A stretch of DNA of 64,000 nt from Rothia mucilaginosa (GCF_001061665.1 NZ_JVSP01000013.1:38021-102020); one strand, 5' to 3'. Positions 17,642 through 28,846 are shown, counted from the stretch's first letter. Made by a program: numbers and translations. Notes: generated by a model from the letters alone, not told the origin.

Positions 17642-18007
17642 CCTGCGTTCCTTCCGTTCACGTTGTTCGGCGTTTCCCGACATTCAACTTCTCGTGCCGC
17701 GCGCACGTCGTTCACGACGGCTTTGAGCCCGGGCGTTCTCGCGCGGTGGCCCAATCTGCTGCGGCCCTCCCCTCCATTATCTCCGTTTCGGCTCGCCCGG
17801 GGGGCGATAACTCCAGCCCCTTAGCTCTCAGCACATCCGAACCGGCGGGGGGCGCGGCCGGTGCAACCGAACTCTCGCGAGTCGGCCCTGTCGCGATGGG
17901 CACAACCCTCACGGCCGTGAGCCGGTAGAATGGCACAGTAGAGAAACGCCGCAGACATACGCGACGTCGCAACGCACGAACCTCCGATTCCCTTGAAAAG
18001 GACCCGT
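17642..18007. promoter_or_regulatory. Divergent control region, YbbN-like gene and AI-2E family gene
   Basis: A 366-base gap between diverging genes. For the plus-strand gene a -10-like TAGAAT lies at 17926-17931 and a ribosome site AAAAGGA at 17996-18002. The -35 is not clear. No ORF with family features is seen. Confidence 0.45.
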
Positions 18008-19294
18008 ATGAGCAATCAGAAGCACCCCTCCGGCGATGGCGGGGACCAGCACTCCGAGGAACACCACAAGAAGGAATCCCTCGCCGATCAGCTGACGGGT
18101 ACCCTTACCGATCTGACCGAGAGCATCAGCCAGGTGCGCTCCAACCGTCGACGCGCATCCATGCCCCCGACCGACACCCTACCCGTGGTGTCGGCGGCCG
18201 GTAGCGATACTCCCCCGCCGCCGAAGGTCCTCGGTAACGGCAAGACCTCCATGATGCACAACCCCGTCGCGTTCGGCTTCCTCATGACCGTCGGTGTGGG
18301 TCTGGCCCTGCTGGCCTACTACATCTTCAATAACGTGGGTGCCCTGGTGGGCTGGGTGACCGGCGCTATTTTCATTGCGCTGGGTCTGGACCCGATTGTG
18401 CGTCGCCTGGAGGCTTGGGGCATTAAGCGCAACATCGGTGTGATCGTGGTTCTCGCCGGTTTTGCCGGTGCCGTTGCCGCCCTGGTGATGAGCATCGGCC
18501 CGATTATTAGCGAGCAGGCCTCCAAGTTTGTGCAGTATGCCCCGAATATTTACCAAAACACTATCGATTCTGATTGGTACCACGAGCTCGATCAGCGCTT
18601 TAACATCAGCAGCTGGGTGAATGAGAACGTCCCCAAGTTCCTGGAGTCAACGTTCTCTTCCTCGCAGGTCAATAGCTTTATGTCGAGCCTGTTGTCTGCC
18701 GGTTCTACCCTGGCGCAGAGCGTGACCGGCGTAATTATTGTTCTGTTCCTGTCCCTGTACTTCCTCACCTCGATGAACACCATCAAGGCCTGGGGTGTGC
18801 GTCTGGCGCCGGGTTCCAAGCGCGCCCGCGTCAAGTACATCACCGATAAGATCACCGACTCGGTGGGTAACTACGTGATGGGCCAGGCTATGGTGGCCAT
18901 CTGCAACGCCCTTTTCGCATTCTTCACCATGCTCTTCCTGGGGTTCAGCTTCCCCCAGTTGATGGCCATCGTCATCCTAATTCTGGCGTTCATCCCGCTG
19001 GTTGGCGGCGTGGTGGCGCTGATTCTGACCTCGCTGATTCTGCTGACCCAGGGCTGGAGCATGGCGCTGTGGTTTGCGGTGGCGTACTTCCTGTACTTGC
19101 AGGTGGAGGCGTACCTGATTTCTCCGCGTATTATGGCTCGCGCTGTGTCGGTCCCTGCCGGTGTTGCGATTATTTCGGTGGCTGCCGGTGGCGCGCTCTG
19201 GGGCGTGCTGGGCGCACTGATTGCTATTCCGACGGCGGCTTCCATGCTGATTCTGGTGCGTGAGGTGTTCATTCCTCGCCAAGACCAGTTATAG
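18008..19294 (+). CDS. AI-2E family transporter
   Basis: A 428-aa membrane protein of the AI-2E (TqsA/PerM/YdiK) family. After a charged ~90-residue cytoplasmic N-terminus come paired helices (AFGFLMTVGVGLALLAYYIF, then VGWVTGAIFIALGLDPIVRRLE), an amphipathic middle region, and a C-terminal helical bundle with the family-typical LILAFIPLVGGVVALILTSLILL and YLISPRIMARAVSVPAGVAIISV. The family is named for autoinducer-2 export in E. coli, but most members have other or unknown substrates, so autoinducer export should not be assumed. ATG 18008 follows AAAAGGA; an in-frame TTG at 17993 lacks a ribosome site. Confidence 0.9.
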   Translation: MSNQKHPSGDGGDQHSEEHHKKESLADQLTGTLTDLTESISQVRSNRRRASMPPTDTLPVVSAAGSDTPPPPKVLGNGKTSMMHNPVAFGFLMTVGVGLALLAYYIFNNVGALVGWVTGAIFIALGLDPIVRRLEAWGIKRNIGVIVVLAGFAGAVAALVMSIGPIISEQASKFVQYAPNIYQNTIDSDWYHELDQRFNISSWVNENVPKFLESTFSSSQVNSFMSSLLSAGSTLAQSVTGVIIVLFLSLYFLTSMNTIKAWGVRLAPGSKRARVKYITDKITDSVGNYVMGQAMVAICNALFAFFTMLFLGFSFPQLMAIVILILAFIPLVGGVVALILTSLILLTQGWSMALWFAVAYFLYLQVEAYLISPRIMARAVSVPAGVAIISVAAGGALWGVLGALIAIPTAASMLILVREVFIPRQDQL

Positions 19295-19389
19295 TCACCT
19301 CCCAGCTGTAGTCACCTCCAGCTGTAAACAGCTGTAGGTTCTCTACGCGCTCGTTCTTCTTCCTGCGGGCAACTATCTCGTATAGATAC

Positions 19390-19432
19390 GAAGGCGGCGG
19401 CTTTGGATTCTCCATCCAAAGCCGCCGCCTTT
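19390..19432. terminator. Bidirectional terminator between convergent genes
   Basis: GGCGGCGGCTTTGGAT pairs with ATCCAAAGCCGCCGCC. On the plus strand TTTACG follows. The stem lies about 95 bases after the AI-2E stop and 20 bases after the opposing hydrolase stop. Confidence 0.85.
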
Positions 19433-19451
19433 ACGTTTCTGTGCTGAGCGT

Positions 19452-20267
19452 TTAGAGCTCGGTAATTTCTTCTGCCACCGGGCCGCTGTATTCGGTGGGC
19501 AGCTCGGTTTCGGTGCCGGTCACGATGCTCACCACGGTGTTGAGCACCTGCTGCACCGACTTCTCGCCCACCCACAGGTGCTTGCAGCCCTCGAAGGGAA
19601 TCACGTGAGTGCGAGGCACGGCGGCGAAGCGCTCGCGGGCCGCGGGAGGTTGCAGGTAGTCGTCGTGCTCGGGGACCAGCGCGTACAGCGGGTTCGAGAT
19701 CTTGTTCCACTCGTCCAGCTCAGCCGGGTGCACACGGTGCAACGGCGGGGAAAGCAGAATAGCGCCGGTGAACTCGCCGGCGTATTCGGGGCCGTACTTG
19801 AGCACCAGCTCGGTGCCGAAGGACCAGCCGACCAGCCAGGGGTTCGGCAGGGCGCGCTCGCGCACAAACTTCAGGATTGCGTCGAAGTCCTTCTTCTCGG
19901 CGAAGCCGCCGTCAAAGACGCCCTCGCTGGTGCCGCGAATCGAGGAGGTGCCGCGCGTGTTGAAGCGTAGCACCGCAATGTTCGCCAGGGCCGGCAGACG
20001 GAATGATGCCTTCTTGTACACGTGGGAGTCCATGTAGCCGCCGTGGGTGGGCAGCGGGTGGAAGGTCACCAGGGTTGCCTTGATTTCGCCCTCGGGCAGG
20101 GCCAGCTCGCCGACCAGGCGCTTGCCGTCGGCGGTGGTCACGACGAAGTTCTCGCGGCGTGCCGGTAGCACGGTGCGTGCCTTAATGGGGGTGGGTTCTG
20201 CGGGGGTGCTGAAGACGTAGCGGGCGGGATCGAATTCCTGCTCGCGGGTAACCTCTGCGGTGCTCAT
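19452..20267 (-). CDS. Alpha/beta hydrolase
   Basis: A 271-aa alpha/beta-fold hydrolase. The oxyanion loop region reads LVTFHPLPTHGGYMDSHVYKK, the nucleophile elbow is GWSFGTE (Ser), the acid is probably in LVPEHDDYLQP and the histidine in EGCKHLWVGE. The strand-turn AVLRFNTRGTSSIRGTSEG is typical of the dienelactone hydrolase/CocE-like relatives in actinobacteria. The substrate is not known. ATG 20267 has AAGGAA at good spacing. It is a single gene, ended by the shared terminator at 19390-19432. Confidence 0.88.
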   Translation of the reverse strand: MSTAEVTREQEFDPARYVFSTPAEPTPIKARTVLPARRENFVVTTADGKRLVGELALPEGEIKATLVTFHPLPTHGGYMDSHVYKKASFRLPALANIAVLRFNTRGTSSIRGTSEGVFDGGFAEKKDFDAILKFVRERALPNPWLVGWSFGTELVLKYGPEYAGEFTGAILLSPPLHRVHPAELDEWNKISNPLYALVPEHDDYLQPPAARERFAAVPRTHVIPFEGCKHLWVGEKSVQQVLNTVVSIVTGTETELPTEYSGPVAEEITEL

Positions 20268-20376
20268 GGGGTTCCTTCACTCTTGAGATGTACGCGCGTG
20301 CGCGTCTGTCATTCTTCTAACGTTGGAGTTTCTAGCGTCGGGGTGCCGGATTATCCGACGCGATGCTCTGCCGCGG

Positions 20377-20703
20377 CTATTTGCGGCGGGTCCTCCAGCA
20401 GTGCTGGTGCCAGTGCCGGCGCTCGTCGATGGCCCTCGAACGTCCCAGCGTGTGGCTCTCCTGCCACACCACCAGATGCGCGGTTCCCGGCGGAATCGGG
20501 CGGTAACATTCGGGGCATGTGTAGGTTTTACGGGCGTTCACCGCCGGAATGTACTGCACGAGCCAATCGCCGAAGCGGTCGCTCTCCAGGCGGGGCGCGG
20601 GGTCAAGAATCCTGCTGATGTCCCGTCCCGCGGGTGCGCTACGGTGCCACTTATCGCTGGTGGTACCGGACGCTCGCTTACCGGGGTGATTCTTACGTGC
20701 CAT
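20377..20703 (-). CDS. Small zinc-finger-like protein divergent from nucS
   Basis: A 108-aa basic protein with RKNHPGKRASGTTSDKWHR at the N-terminus, a zinc-knuckle-like TCPECYRPIPPG (C-x2-C) and a closing HWHQHCWRTRRK (H-x2-H-C). The spacing suggests one bound zinc in a treble-clef or HNH-like fold, but the catalytic HNH residues are not all evident. I recall similar proteins next to nucS in other actinobacteria; the function is unknown. ATG 20703 lies 7 bases after a TAGAAT -10 element (20716-20711), so it appears leaderless. Confidence 0.8.
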   Translation of the reverse strand: MARKNHPGKRASGTTSDKWHRSAPAGRDISRILDPAPRLESDRFGDWLVQYIPAVNARKTYTCPECYRPIPPGTAHLVVWQESHTLGRSRAIDERRHWHQHCWRTRRK

Positions 20704-20772
20704 GAGCCCTATTCTACCGCGCCCGCTCCTGCCCTCTCCCCCGAGGCTGCGGATACCTGCTAGAGTGGACGG
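20704..20772. promoter_or_regulatory. Divergent leaderless promoters (zinc-finger gene and nucS)
   Basis: Only 69 bases separate the two start codons. Minus strand: TAGAAT at 20716-20711, then 7 bases to ATG. Plus strand: TAGAGT at 20761-20766, then 6 bases to ATG. Neither ATG has a purine-rich ribosome site, so both messages are probably leaderless. Confidence 0.6.
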
Positions 20773-21486
20773 ATGCGTATTGTCATTGCTGAATGTTCCG
20801 TTGATTACGAGGGCCGCTTGCGCGCCCACCTTCCTCGCGCCACTCGCCTGCTCATGGTGAAGAACGACGGCTCGGTTCTCATTCACTCCGACGGCGGCTC
20901 CTACAAGCCCCTGAACTGGATGAGCCCTCCCTGTTCCCTACTGGTGGCTGAGCGTGAGGACGTTCCGCAGAGCATCCGTGAGGACCTGGAGCCCGACGTT
21001 CAGCAGCTTTGGACGGTGCAGGCCGCCAAGAGCGACGACCGTCTGCTCATTCGCATCTACAGCATCGAGCACGAGCACTCCACCGACCTGGGCGTGGACC
21101 CGGGCCTCATCAAGGACGGCGTGGAGGCCGACCTGCAGCGCCTGCTCGCCGAGCAGATCCACACCCTGGGCGAGGGCTACTCCCTTGTGCGCCGCGAATT
21201 TCCCACCCCAATCGGCCCGGTCGACATCATGGCCAAGGATGCGCACGGCGTCTCCGTGGCGGTCGAGCTCAAGCGTGTGGGCGATATCGACGGCGTGGAG
21301 CAGCTCACCCGCTACCTGGAGCTGCTCAACCGTGACCCGCTGCTAGCGCCTGTGCAGGGCGTATTCGCCGCTCAGACCATCAAACCGCAGGCCCGCACCT
21401 TGGCCGAGGACCGCGGCATCCGCTGCGTGAGCCTGGACTACGACGCCATGCGCGGCGTGGACGACAGCGCGGACCGCCTGTTCTAA
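20773..21486 (+). CDS. nucS: Mismatch-specific endonuclease NucS (EndoMS)
   Basis: It cuts both strands at mismatched bases and is the key enzyme of the MutS/MutL-independent mismatch repair found in actinobacteria and archaea. The 237-aa protein shows the family N-terminal DNA-binding half ([41 protein letters not shown]) and the C-terminal nuclease half with the PD-(D/E)xK core: [21 protein letters not shown] (Asp, then Glu-x-Lys) and the following [18 protein letters not shown]. The C-terminus ends ADRLF, consistent with the sliding-clamp-binding tail described for the family. It has its own promoter and two hairpin terminators downstream. Ortholog of Rv1321. Confidence 0.95.
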   Translation: MRIVIAECSVDYEGRLRAHLPRATRLLMVKNDGSVLIHSDGGSYKPLNWMSPPCSLLVAEREDVPQSIREDLEPDVQQLWTVQAAKSDDRLLIRIYSIEHEHSTDLGVDPGLIKDGVEADLQRLLAEQIHTLGEGYSLVRREFPTPIGPVDIMAKDAHGVSVAVELKRVGDIDGVEQLTRYLELLNRDPLLAPVQGVFAAQTIKPQARTLAEDRGIRCVSLDYDAMRGVDDSADRLF

Positions 21487-21505
21487 GCGGCTCTAGACAA
21501 CTCAT

Positions 21506-21544
21506 AGGGGTGCTTCCTGTGCTTTGGGAAGCGCCCCTCTTTCT
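21506..21544 (+). terminator. Intrinsic terminator after nucS
   Basis: AGGGGTGCTTCC and GGAAGCGCCCCT form a 12-bp stem (one G-U pair) with an 8-9-base loop, followed by CTTTCT. It begins 20 bases after the nucS stop. Confidence 0.8.
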
Positions 21545-21571
21545 GCGCACACCACGTAGCCCGGATACAGT

Positions 21572-21615
21572 AATCGCCGGTGCCTCACCCCGTAGGGGGT
21601 GAGGCACCGGCGATT
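21572..21615. terminator. Bidirectional terminator between nucS and the ATP synthase operon
   Basis: A perfect 20-bp stem made of AATCGCCGGTGCCTCACCCC and its complement with a 4-base loop (21592-21595). It lies 27 bases past the atpC stop and is the probable end of the atp operon transcript. Confidence 0.85.
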
Positions 21616-21641
21616 GCTATATCACCGAGTCCAGGCGGGAC

Positions 21642-21899
21642 CTAGACCCGTGCGTGCTTGGCGGCGATGGTCACGTGATCGTTCGAGACGGTCAAGAAAC
21701 CAGCGTTGAGGGTGGTCTTAATGGTTTCGCCCTCAACAGGTTCGATGAGCAGCTCGCCGTCCTGTGCCAGCAGCGCGCAGGTGGGGATCATGCCCGGCAG
21801 AATACCGAGCTCACCGTCGACGGAACGTGCACGAACGTAGTTCGCCTCACCGGTCCACACCGTGCGCTCGCGGGAAACAACTTCAACCTTCAGAGCCAT
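21642..21899 (-). CDS. atpC: ATP synthase epsilon subunit
   Basis: Part of the central stalk of F1; couples rotation and can inhibit ATP hydrolysis. The 85-aa protein is the short actinobacterial form: it has the beta-sandwich domain (LKVEVVSRERTVWTGEANYVRARSVDGELGILPGM, then PVEGETIKTTLNAGFLTVSNDHVTI) and lacks most of the C-terminal helical hairpin present in E. coli. It starts 2 bases after the atpD stop and is the last gene of the operon. Confidence 0.95.
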   Translation of the reverse strand: MALKVEVVSRERTVWTGEANYVRARSVDGELGILPGMIPTCALLAQDGELLIEPVEGETIKTTLNAGFLTVSNDHVTIAAKHARV

Positions 21900-21901
21900 G
21901 A

Positions 21902-23374
<1,473 letters not shown>

Positions 23375-23421
23375 TTACTTAGAAAGTTTGGACAGTTGAT
23401 GGCTTCGTTGGCGTACCGATA

Positions 23422-24363
23422 CTAGGAGCCGAGGGCGTCTGCGCCGCCCACGATTTCGGAGAGCTCCTGAGTAATTTCCGCCTGACGTGCGTTGTTCATC
23501 AAACGGGTGTACTTGGTAATCAGCGTCTCGGCGTTGTCGCCCGCGGTCTTCATTGCGCGCTGGCGGGATGCCAGCTCACTTGCTGCTGCCTGCAGGAGGC
23601 AGGAGAAGATACGCGATGCAATGTAGCGCGGCAACAGCGCGTTGAGCACTTCCTCAGCGGAGGGCTCGAACTCGAAGGATGCCGCCTGCTCGTACTCAGC
23701 CTTGGTCAGTTCCTGATCGGGAACGATTTCCTCGCCCAGTGCCTTTGCCTCGCCCACGTGGATGGGCAGCAGGCGCAGGATCTTGGGTTCCTGAACAACC
23801 ATCGACTTGAATTCGGTGTACACGATGTGCAGTTCGTCCACGCCGCCCTCTTCGAAGGGCAGATCGTAGGCTTCGAGCAGCGCGTCACGGATCTCGACGG
23901 CGGTTTCGACGCGAGGTGCATCGGTGTGGCCCTCCCACGCACGGGCATAGGGGCGCTCACGGAACTCGAAGTAAGCCTTTGCCTTACGGCCAACCAGGTA
24001 CAGCTGTACCTCCTGGCCGTTCGAGCGCAGCCTCTCAATCAGAGATTCGGTACGACGCAGGATGGCGGAGGAGTACGAGCCGGCCAGACCGCGGTCACTG
24101 GTGACGACCAGGATTGCGGAGCGGCGGTGTTCGTAGGTGCCAAACTCGTGCGGCTTGTAAATCAGCGGGTGCTGAATACCCTTCTGGGTCGCAACCGCAG
24201 TCACCACGCGGGTCAGAGCGTTCGCGTAAGGGCCAGCTGCCTGAGCAGCGTTACGAGCCTTGTTAATGCGGGAGGTCGCGATCATCTCCATCGCCTTGAA
24301 GATCTTCTTCATGGACGACGTCGAAGCAATCTTCTGTCGGTAAACCCTAATCTGGGCTCCCAT
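23422..24363 (-). CDS. atpG: ATP synthase gamma subunit
   Basis: Rotor shaft of F1. The 313-aa protein begins [32 protein letters not shown] and ends with the matching helix [31 protein letters not shown], the two ends of the coiled coil that sits in the alpha-beta hexamer. The middle contains [13 protein letters not shown]. It lies between atpA and atpD, with 75 and 56 bases of spacing. Confidence 0.96.
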   Translation of the reverse strand: MGAQIRVYRQKIASTSSMKKIFKAMEMIATSRINKARNAAQAAGPYANALTRVVTAVATQKGIQHPLIYKPHEFGTYEHRRSAILVVTSDRGLAGSYSSAILRRTESLIERLRSNGQEVQLYLVGRKAKAYFEFRERPYARAWEGHTDAPRVETAVEIRDALLEAYDLPFEEGGVDELHIVYTEFKSMVVQEPKILRLLPIHVGEAKALGEEIVPDQELTKAEYEQAASFEFEPSAEEVLNALLPRYIASRIFSCLLQAAASELASRQRAMKTAGDNAETLITKYTRLMNNARQAEITQELSEIVGGADALGS

Positions 24364-24438
24364 AGAGCTTCCTTTCTCCTGCTCGTCTGCCCCGCCCCGA
24401 CCCTAGAGCCGGGGCGGGCAGGGAGCGAGGACTAATCG

Positions 24439-26064
24439 CTAACCGATGGTTTCCTGGGTGATGTCGCTATCGCGAGCTGCCTTGTGCTCCTCGTGACCTG
24501 CGTCGACGAGGTGGCTGCTGCCCTCAGACTGGAAACCCTGCTTGAACTCGGTCACCGCGGTCTTCAGAGCGGCAACGGTGTCGTCCTCAAGCTTGCCGGA
24601 GGAGGCAATGTCGGTCAGGACCGAGGTCTTGTGACGCAGGTACTCGATGAAGCCTGCCTCGAAGCGCAGCACGTCGGAGACCTCAATGTCGTCGAGGTAG
24701 CCGTTGGTGCCGGCCCAGATGGAGACAACCTGCTCCTCGACGGCGTACGGGGTGTACTGCGGCTGACGCAGCAGCTCGGTCAGGCGGGAACCGCGGGTCA
24801 GCTGAGCCTTGGTGGCGTCGTCCAGGTCGGATGCGAACATCGCGAACGCTTCCATTGCACGGTACTGTGCCAGCTCCAGCTTCAGGGTACCGGAGACCTT
24901 CTTCATAGCCTTGGTCTGTGCGGCACCACCAACGCGGGACACGGAGATACCGACGTCCACTGCCGGGCGCTGGTTAGCGTTGAACAGATCGGACTGCAGG
25001 AAGATCTGGCCGTCAGTAATGGAGATGACGTTGGTCGGGATGAAGGCGGAAACGTCGTTTGCCTTGGTCTCAATGATCGGGAAGCCGGTCATCGAGCCTG
25101 CGCCCAGGTCGTCGGAGAGCTTAGCGCAACGCTCCAGCAGGCGGGAGTGCAGGTAGAAGACGTCACCGGGGTATGCTTCACGTCCCGGCGGGCGACGCAG
25201 CAGCAGGGACACGGCGCGGTATGCTTCTGCCTGCTTCGACAGGTCGTCGAAGATGATGAGGACGTGCTTACCGCCGTACATCCAGTGCTGGCCGATAGCC
25301 GAACCGGTGTAGGGTGCCAGGTACTTGAAGCCGGCTGCGTCGGATGCGGGAGATGCCACGATGGTGGTGTACTCCAGCGCGCCGCGGGTCTCCAGGGTGT
25401 GGCGGACAGCCGCAATGGTGGATGCCTTCTGGCCAACGGCCACGTAGATGCATCGAACCTGCTTGTCCGGGTCACCGGAAGCCCAGTTGTCCTTCTGGTT
25501 CAGGATGGTGTCGATCGCGATAGCGGTCTTACCGGTCTGGCGGTCACCAATGATCAGCTGACGCTGACCGCGGCCGATCGGAATCATCGAGTCAATTGCC
25601 TTCAGACCGGTCTGCAGCGGCTCGTGAACCGACTTACGCTGGGTCACGCCGGGAGCCTGCAGCTCCAGTGCGCGGCGGCCTTCAGCCTCGATGGGGCCCA
25701 GGTCGTCAATCGGGTTACCCAGGGGGTCAACAACGCGACCGAGGTACGCGTCGCCAACGGGCACCGAGAGAACCTCACCGGTGCGGTGTACAACCTGACC
25801 CTCTTCAATACCGGTGAAGTCACCCAGGACAATCACACCAATATTGCGGGTATCCAGGTTCTGTGCGAGGCCGAGGGTGCCGTCTTCGAAACGAAGCAGC
25901 TCATTCGCCATCACCGAGGGAAGGCCCTCGACGCGAGCGATACCGTCGGAGGCCGATACAACTCGACCCACCTCAACACGTTCTGCATTGCCGGGTTCGT
26001 AAGACGCTGCAAACTCGTTCAGCGCATTACGGACATCGTCGGCATTGATGGTCAGTTCGGCCAT
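24439..26064 (-). CDS. atpA: ATP synthase alpha subunit
   Basis: Non-catalytic nucleotide-binding subunit of F1. The 541-aa protein carries the P-loop [13 protein letters not shown], the arginine-finger region [15 protein letters not shown] and [20 protein letters not shown] beta-barrel sequence (here [17 protein letters not shown]). ATG 26064 ([15 protein letters not shown]) is chosen; AGGGA lies about 8 bases upstream. It follows atpH with a 188-base gap that holds a hairpin, so message processing or partial termination between atpH and atpA is possible. Confidence 0.97.
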   Translation of the reverse strand: MAELTINADDVRNALNEFAASYEPGNAERVEVGRVVSASDGIARVEGLPSVMANELLRFEDGTLGLAQNLDTRNIGVIVLGDFTGIEEGQVVHRTGEVLSVPVGDAYLGRVVDPLGNPIDDLGPIEAEGRRALELQAPGVTQRKSVHEPLQTGLKAIDSMIPIGRGQRQLIIGDRQTGKTAIAIDTILNQKDNWASGDPDKQVRCIYVAVGQKASTIAAVRHTLETRGALEYTTIVASPASDAAGFKYLAPYTGSAIGQHWMYGGKHVLIIFDDLSKQAEAYRAVSLLLRRPPGREAYPGDVFYLHSRLLERCAKLSDDLGAGSMTGFPIIETKANDVSAFIPTNVISITDGQIFLQSDLFNANQRPAVDVGISVSRVGGAAQTKAMKKVSGTLKLELAQYRAMEAFAMFASDLDDATKAQLTRGSRLTELLRQPQYTPYAVEEQVVSIWAGTNGYLDDIEVSDVLRFEAGFIEYLRHKTSVLTDIASSGKLEDDTVAALKTAVTEFKQGFQSEGSSHLVDAGHEEHKAARDSDITQETIG

Positions 26065-26147
26065 CTTGTGTCCCTGCTCTCTCATTGTGGTTACGTTCCA
26101 TCAACGGAACTAACCGAAACTTGCAATCCGGGTTCAACGGGCGGGCC

Positions 26148-26174
26148 ATGCCGCCTCCGCGTTGGAGGAGGCAT
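26148..26174 (-). other. Hairpin in the atpH-atpA gap
   Basis: ATGCC and CCTCC pair with GGAGG and GGCAT around GCGTT, with one unpaired base on each side. There is no U-tract. It may be a processing or stability element within the atp message. Confidence 0.35.
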
Positions 26175-26252
26175 ACGCCGCGCACCCGCCTACCCGAGGT
26201 ATCTTCTAAATCACCGTTGCGACGAACGGTTCAGCGTCGCTAGCTTGAGCCG

Positions 26253-27065
26253 CTAGCCGATGGAACGAGACAGGTCGGACATACGGGTCTCGACGGTACC
26301 GTCGATCACCTCGTCGCCCACCTGAACACGCAAACCGCCCAGAACGGCGGGATCCACCGAAACGTCGAGCTTCAGCTCGCGGCCGTACACGGCGTTGAGT
26401 GCGCGACCGAGACGTTCAAGCTGTGCCTGCGACAGGTTGATTGCGCTGGTAACGCGCGCAATGTAACGGTTCTGTCGCTTGACGATGATTTCTGCGAACT
26501 CGTCGGCAGCCCGCGCGGCGTGAAGGCCACGAGGATTAGAGCCAACTCGTTCGAGCAGAAGCACACCCTCGGCGGTGGTGGCGGGGCCACCGAGCGCCAC
26601 GGCGAGCTTCTTCTTTGCTTCTTTGCTTGCCTGATGGTCGGACAGCGCTTCCTGCGCCTGAGCGTTGGAATCAACGGTACGCACAAAGGTGAGTAGTTCG
26701 TTGAGTACCTCGTCCAGGGCATCCACGCCACCGCGAGACTGAGCCGATGCGATCACGGCGAGCACCGCTGCACGTTCCAGGGCATCCGCCAGGTCGGAAT
26801 CCTCGGACCAGCGCTGAGCCACCGCGTTGGTGAGTACAGCCATGGCCTGCGAAGAGATCTTGCCGTCAAAAACGGAATTGACGATTCCCTGGCGGGCCGC
26901 TGCGTCACGCGAAGAATCGGTGACGGCGCGGCGAAGGGTGCCGTTGTGGTCGAGCACGTCGACCAGTGCGAAAAGCTCGCCCGCAAGCTTCAGAGGCTGC
27001 AGGGAAGCGTGGGCTTCCAGAACCTCTTCCACCTTGCTCAGTGATTCAGTAGATACTCCTGCCAT
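26253..27065 (-). CDS. atpH: ATP synthase delta subunit
   Basis: Connects the peripheral stalk to the top of F1. At 270 aa it is the longer actinobacterial type (E. coli has 177), with an extended N-terminal region (ESLSKVEEVLEAHASLQPLKLAGELFALVDVLDHNGTLRRA) before the usual helical domain, and a C-terminal LDVSVDPAVLGGLRVQVGDEVIDGTVETRMSDL, the classical delta signature. Its start overlaps the atpF stop (TAATG), so expression is coupled. Confidence 0.95.
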   Translation of the reverse strand: MAGVSTESLSKVEEVLEAHASLQPLKLAGELFALVDVLDHNGTLRRAVTDSSRDAAARQGIVNSVFDGKISSQAMAVLTNAVAQRWSEDSDLADALERAAVLAVIASAQSRGGVDALDEVLNELLTFVRTVDSNAQAQEALSDHQASKEAKKKLAVALGGPATTAEGVLLLERVGSNPRGLHAARAADEFAEIIVKRQNRYIARVTSAINLSQAQLERLGRALNAVYGRELKLDVSVDPAVLGGLRVQVGDEVIDGTVETRMSDLSRSIG

Positions 27066-27622
27066 TACCGAGCCGCACCTGCGTTCTGCTTCTCGGTTTC
27101 AAGGTCAGCAAGAAAACGATCTACCACACGGGCCGATCGCTCATCATCGTTGAGGGCTTCGCCCACAATCTTGCCGGCAAGGGTCGTAGCCAGAGTGCCA
27201 ACCTCGGAACGGAGGGACACTGCTGCTGCCGCACGCTCTGCCTCGATAGCCTTCAGCGCGTTATCGCTAATGCGCTGTGCTTCAGCGGTTGCACGCTCGC
27301 GAGCGTCGGCAATGATTGCCTCGCCCTCTGCGCGTGCCTCTTCACGAATCTTCTGAGCCTCCAGTCGAGCGCTTTCGAGCTGCTGGGTGTACTCATCGCG
27401 AGCCGCTGCAGCCTCTGCCTGTGCCTTCTCGGCCTTGGCAAGGCCACCTTCGATTGCTTCCTTACGGTCCTGGTAGATCTTCTCGAACGCCGGGACGACG
27501 TACTTAGCAACGATGTAGTAGAGGATCAGGAATCCGATGAGGGTAATGACAATTTCCCCGACGTCGGGAATGAGGGGGTTCGAAGCTGCCTCCGCTCCCC
27601 CTTCGCTTGCCAGATAAATCAT
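27065..27622 (-). CDS. atpF: ATP synthase b subunit
   Basis: Peripheral stalk of Fo. The 185-aa protein has one N-terminal membrane helix (IVITLIGFLILYYIVAKYVV, about residues 24-43) and then a long charged helix rich in Ala, Glu and Arg (KAEKAQAEAAAARDEYTQQLESARLEAQKI) that dimerises. It ends at the atpH start in a TAATG overlap. Confidence 0.96.
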   Translation of the reverse strand: MIYLASEGGAEAASNPLIPDVGEIVITLIGFLILYYIVAKYVVPAFEKIYQDRKEAIEGGLAKAEKAQAEAAAARDEYTQQLESARLEAQKIREEARAEGEAIIADARERATAEAQRISDNALKAIEAERAAAAVSLRSEVGTLATTLAGKIVGEALNDDERSARVVDRFLADLETEKQNAGAAR

Positions 27623-27673
27623 GGAGGGAATCCTGTTCTATGGGATGGGTCGTTTAGGATGTGGCGGAGCCGG

Positions 27674-27877
27674 TTACTTGATGAAGACGAGAACCAGGCC
27701 CAGAATTGCCAGTGCCTCGACCAGTGCGAAGCCCAGGAACAGCATGGGCTGCAGAGTCTTCTGAGACTCAGGCTGACGAGCAACGCTGGTCATGTAAGCC
27801 GCGAAGACCAGACCCACGCCGATGCCGCCGCCGATAGCTGCCAGACCGTAGCCAACCGCAGTGATGGAACCAACCAT
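27674..27877 (-). CDS. atpE: ATP synthase c subunit
   Basis: Proteolipid that forms the Fo rotor ring. The 67-aa hairpin has [21 protein letters not shown] as helix 1, a polar loop with RQPESQ, and [20 protein letters not shown] as helix 2; the Glu in LVEALAI is the proton-carrying residue. ATG 27877 with AAAGGA upstream is chosen over an in-frame TTG five codons earlier, which overlaps the ribosome site. This subunit is the bedaquiline target in mycobacteria. Confidence 0.97.
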   Translation of the reverse strand: MVGSITAVGYGLAAIGGGIGVGLVFAAYMTSVARQPESQKTLQPMLFLGFALVEALAILGLVLVFIK

Positions 27878-28048
27878 TATTTTTCCTTTCAACAGTGCTC
27901 AACCGGGAACATATCCGAACAGAGCAGAGTTTGATTTGAGTTATAGCCCGCACAATGAACGTGTGGGTTGCTTTATTCTTGTCCGGAGCCGGTACCCCAG
28001 CCCCGAACGCGAAAACCTAATAAAAAATTTAGAGTGTCAGCAAACTGA

Positions 28049-28846
28049 CTAGTGACCCTCAGAAACCGAGCCCTGCAGGTACACAGCCAGCAGCAGAGCG
28101 AACACATACGCCTGGATGCACTGAATCATGAATTCCAGGAAGTACAGGAACAGGCCCAGGGCGCCGGGAGCGATGGCGGCCAGGTAGCCGATACCGCCAA
28201 GAGCCTCAACCATGTAGGTCACCATGCTGGAGGCAACCATCAGCGCCAGGTGACCACCGAACATGGTGGCGAACAGACGCAGTGCGTGGGTTGCGGGACG
28301 AATCAGCATGTTCGAGAAGAACTCGATCGGGATCAGAATGGGGTAGATCCAGAACGGCAGGCCCGCAGGCATGGTGATGTCCTTGAAGAAGCCGCCCAGG
28401 CCCTTGCGCTTGATGCCCACGCCGACCCAGGTCAGGTATGCCACGCCAGCCAGCGCGTAGGCGCTACCGGGGTGGGAGAAGGAGGGCAGCTGGATGAACG
28501 GAATCGCGCCGTAAAGGTTGTTCACCAGAACAAAGAAGAAGGAGGCGAACAGAATCGGGACGAAAGGCTTGTAGTGCTGAACACCCAGGGTTTCCTTGCC
28601 GAGGGTGTTGCGAGCAAACAGGTAGCCGGACTCAGCGATGAACTGAGTCTTTCCGGGAACCATGGCACGCTTGCGCGCTGCGGTGAGGAAGAAGACCGCA
28701 ATAATCACCACGGAGAGTAGCACCAGCGCGTTCTGCTTACCAAAGGCGAAATCACCAATGGTGAAGAAGGGGGGAAGATGCATGTCTTCGGGGTTTGGCG
28801 GAACATAGGCCCCGGCTTCCGCGAGGATCAACCCGTTCTCGATCAA
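28049..28846 (-). CDS. atpB: ATP synthase a subunit
   Basis: Fo stator subunit with the proton half-channels. About six membrane segments are visible; the essential Arg is in THALRLFATMFGGH, and the C-terminal FLEFMIQCIQAYVFALLLAVYL is conserved. The start is set by the ribosome site: AAAGGA lies 6 bases before TTG 28846, giving 265 aa beginning at IENGLILAEAGAYVPP. An upstream in-frame TTG at 28879 has no such site. First of the eight structural genes; 170 bases separate it from atpE. Confidence 0.93.
   Translation of the reverse strand: MIENGLILAEAGAYVPPNPEDMHLPPFFTIGDFAFGKQNALVLLSVVIIAVFFLTAARKRAMVPGKTQFIAESGYLFARNTLGKETLGVQHYKPFVPILFASFFFVLVNNLYGAIPFIQLPSFSHPGSAYALAGVAYLTWVGVGIKRKGLGGFFKDITMPAGLPFWIYPILIPIEFFSNMLIRPATHALRLFATMFGGHLALMVASSMVTYMVEALGGIGYLAAIAPGALGLFLYFLEFMIQCIQAYVFALLLAVYLQGSVSEGH

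Noticed and set aside
18008..19294. Quorum-sensing AI-2 exporter
   Set aside because: Family name only; no luxS or AI-2 genes nearby, and most members have other functions.
24484..26256. 590-codon open frame on the plus strand antisense to atpA
   Set aside because: It mirrors the atpA coding frame; the translation is His/Gly/Val-rich with no domain, and atpA is certain on the other strand.
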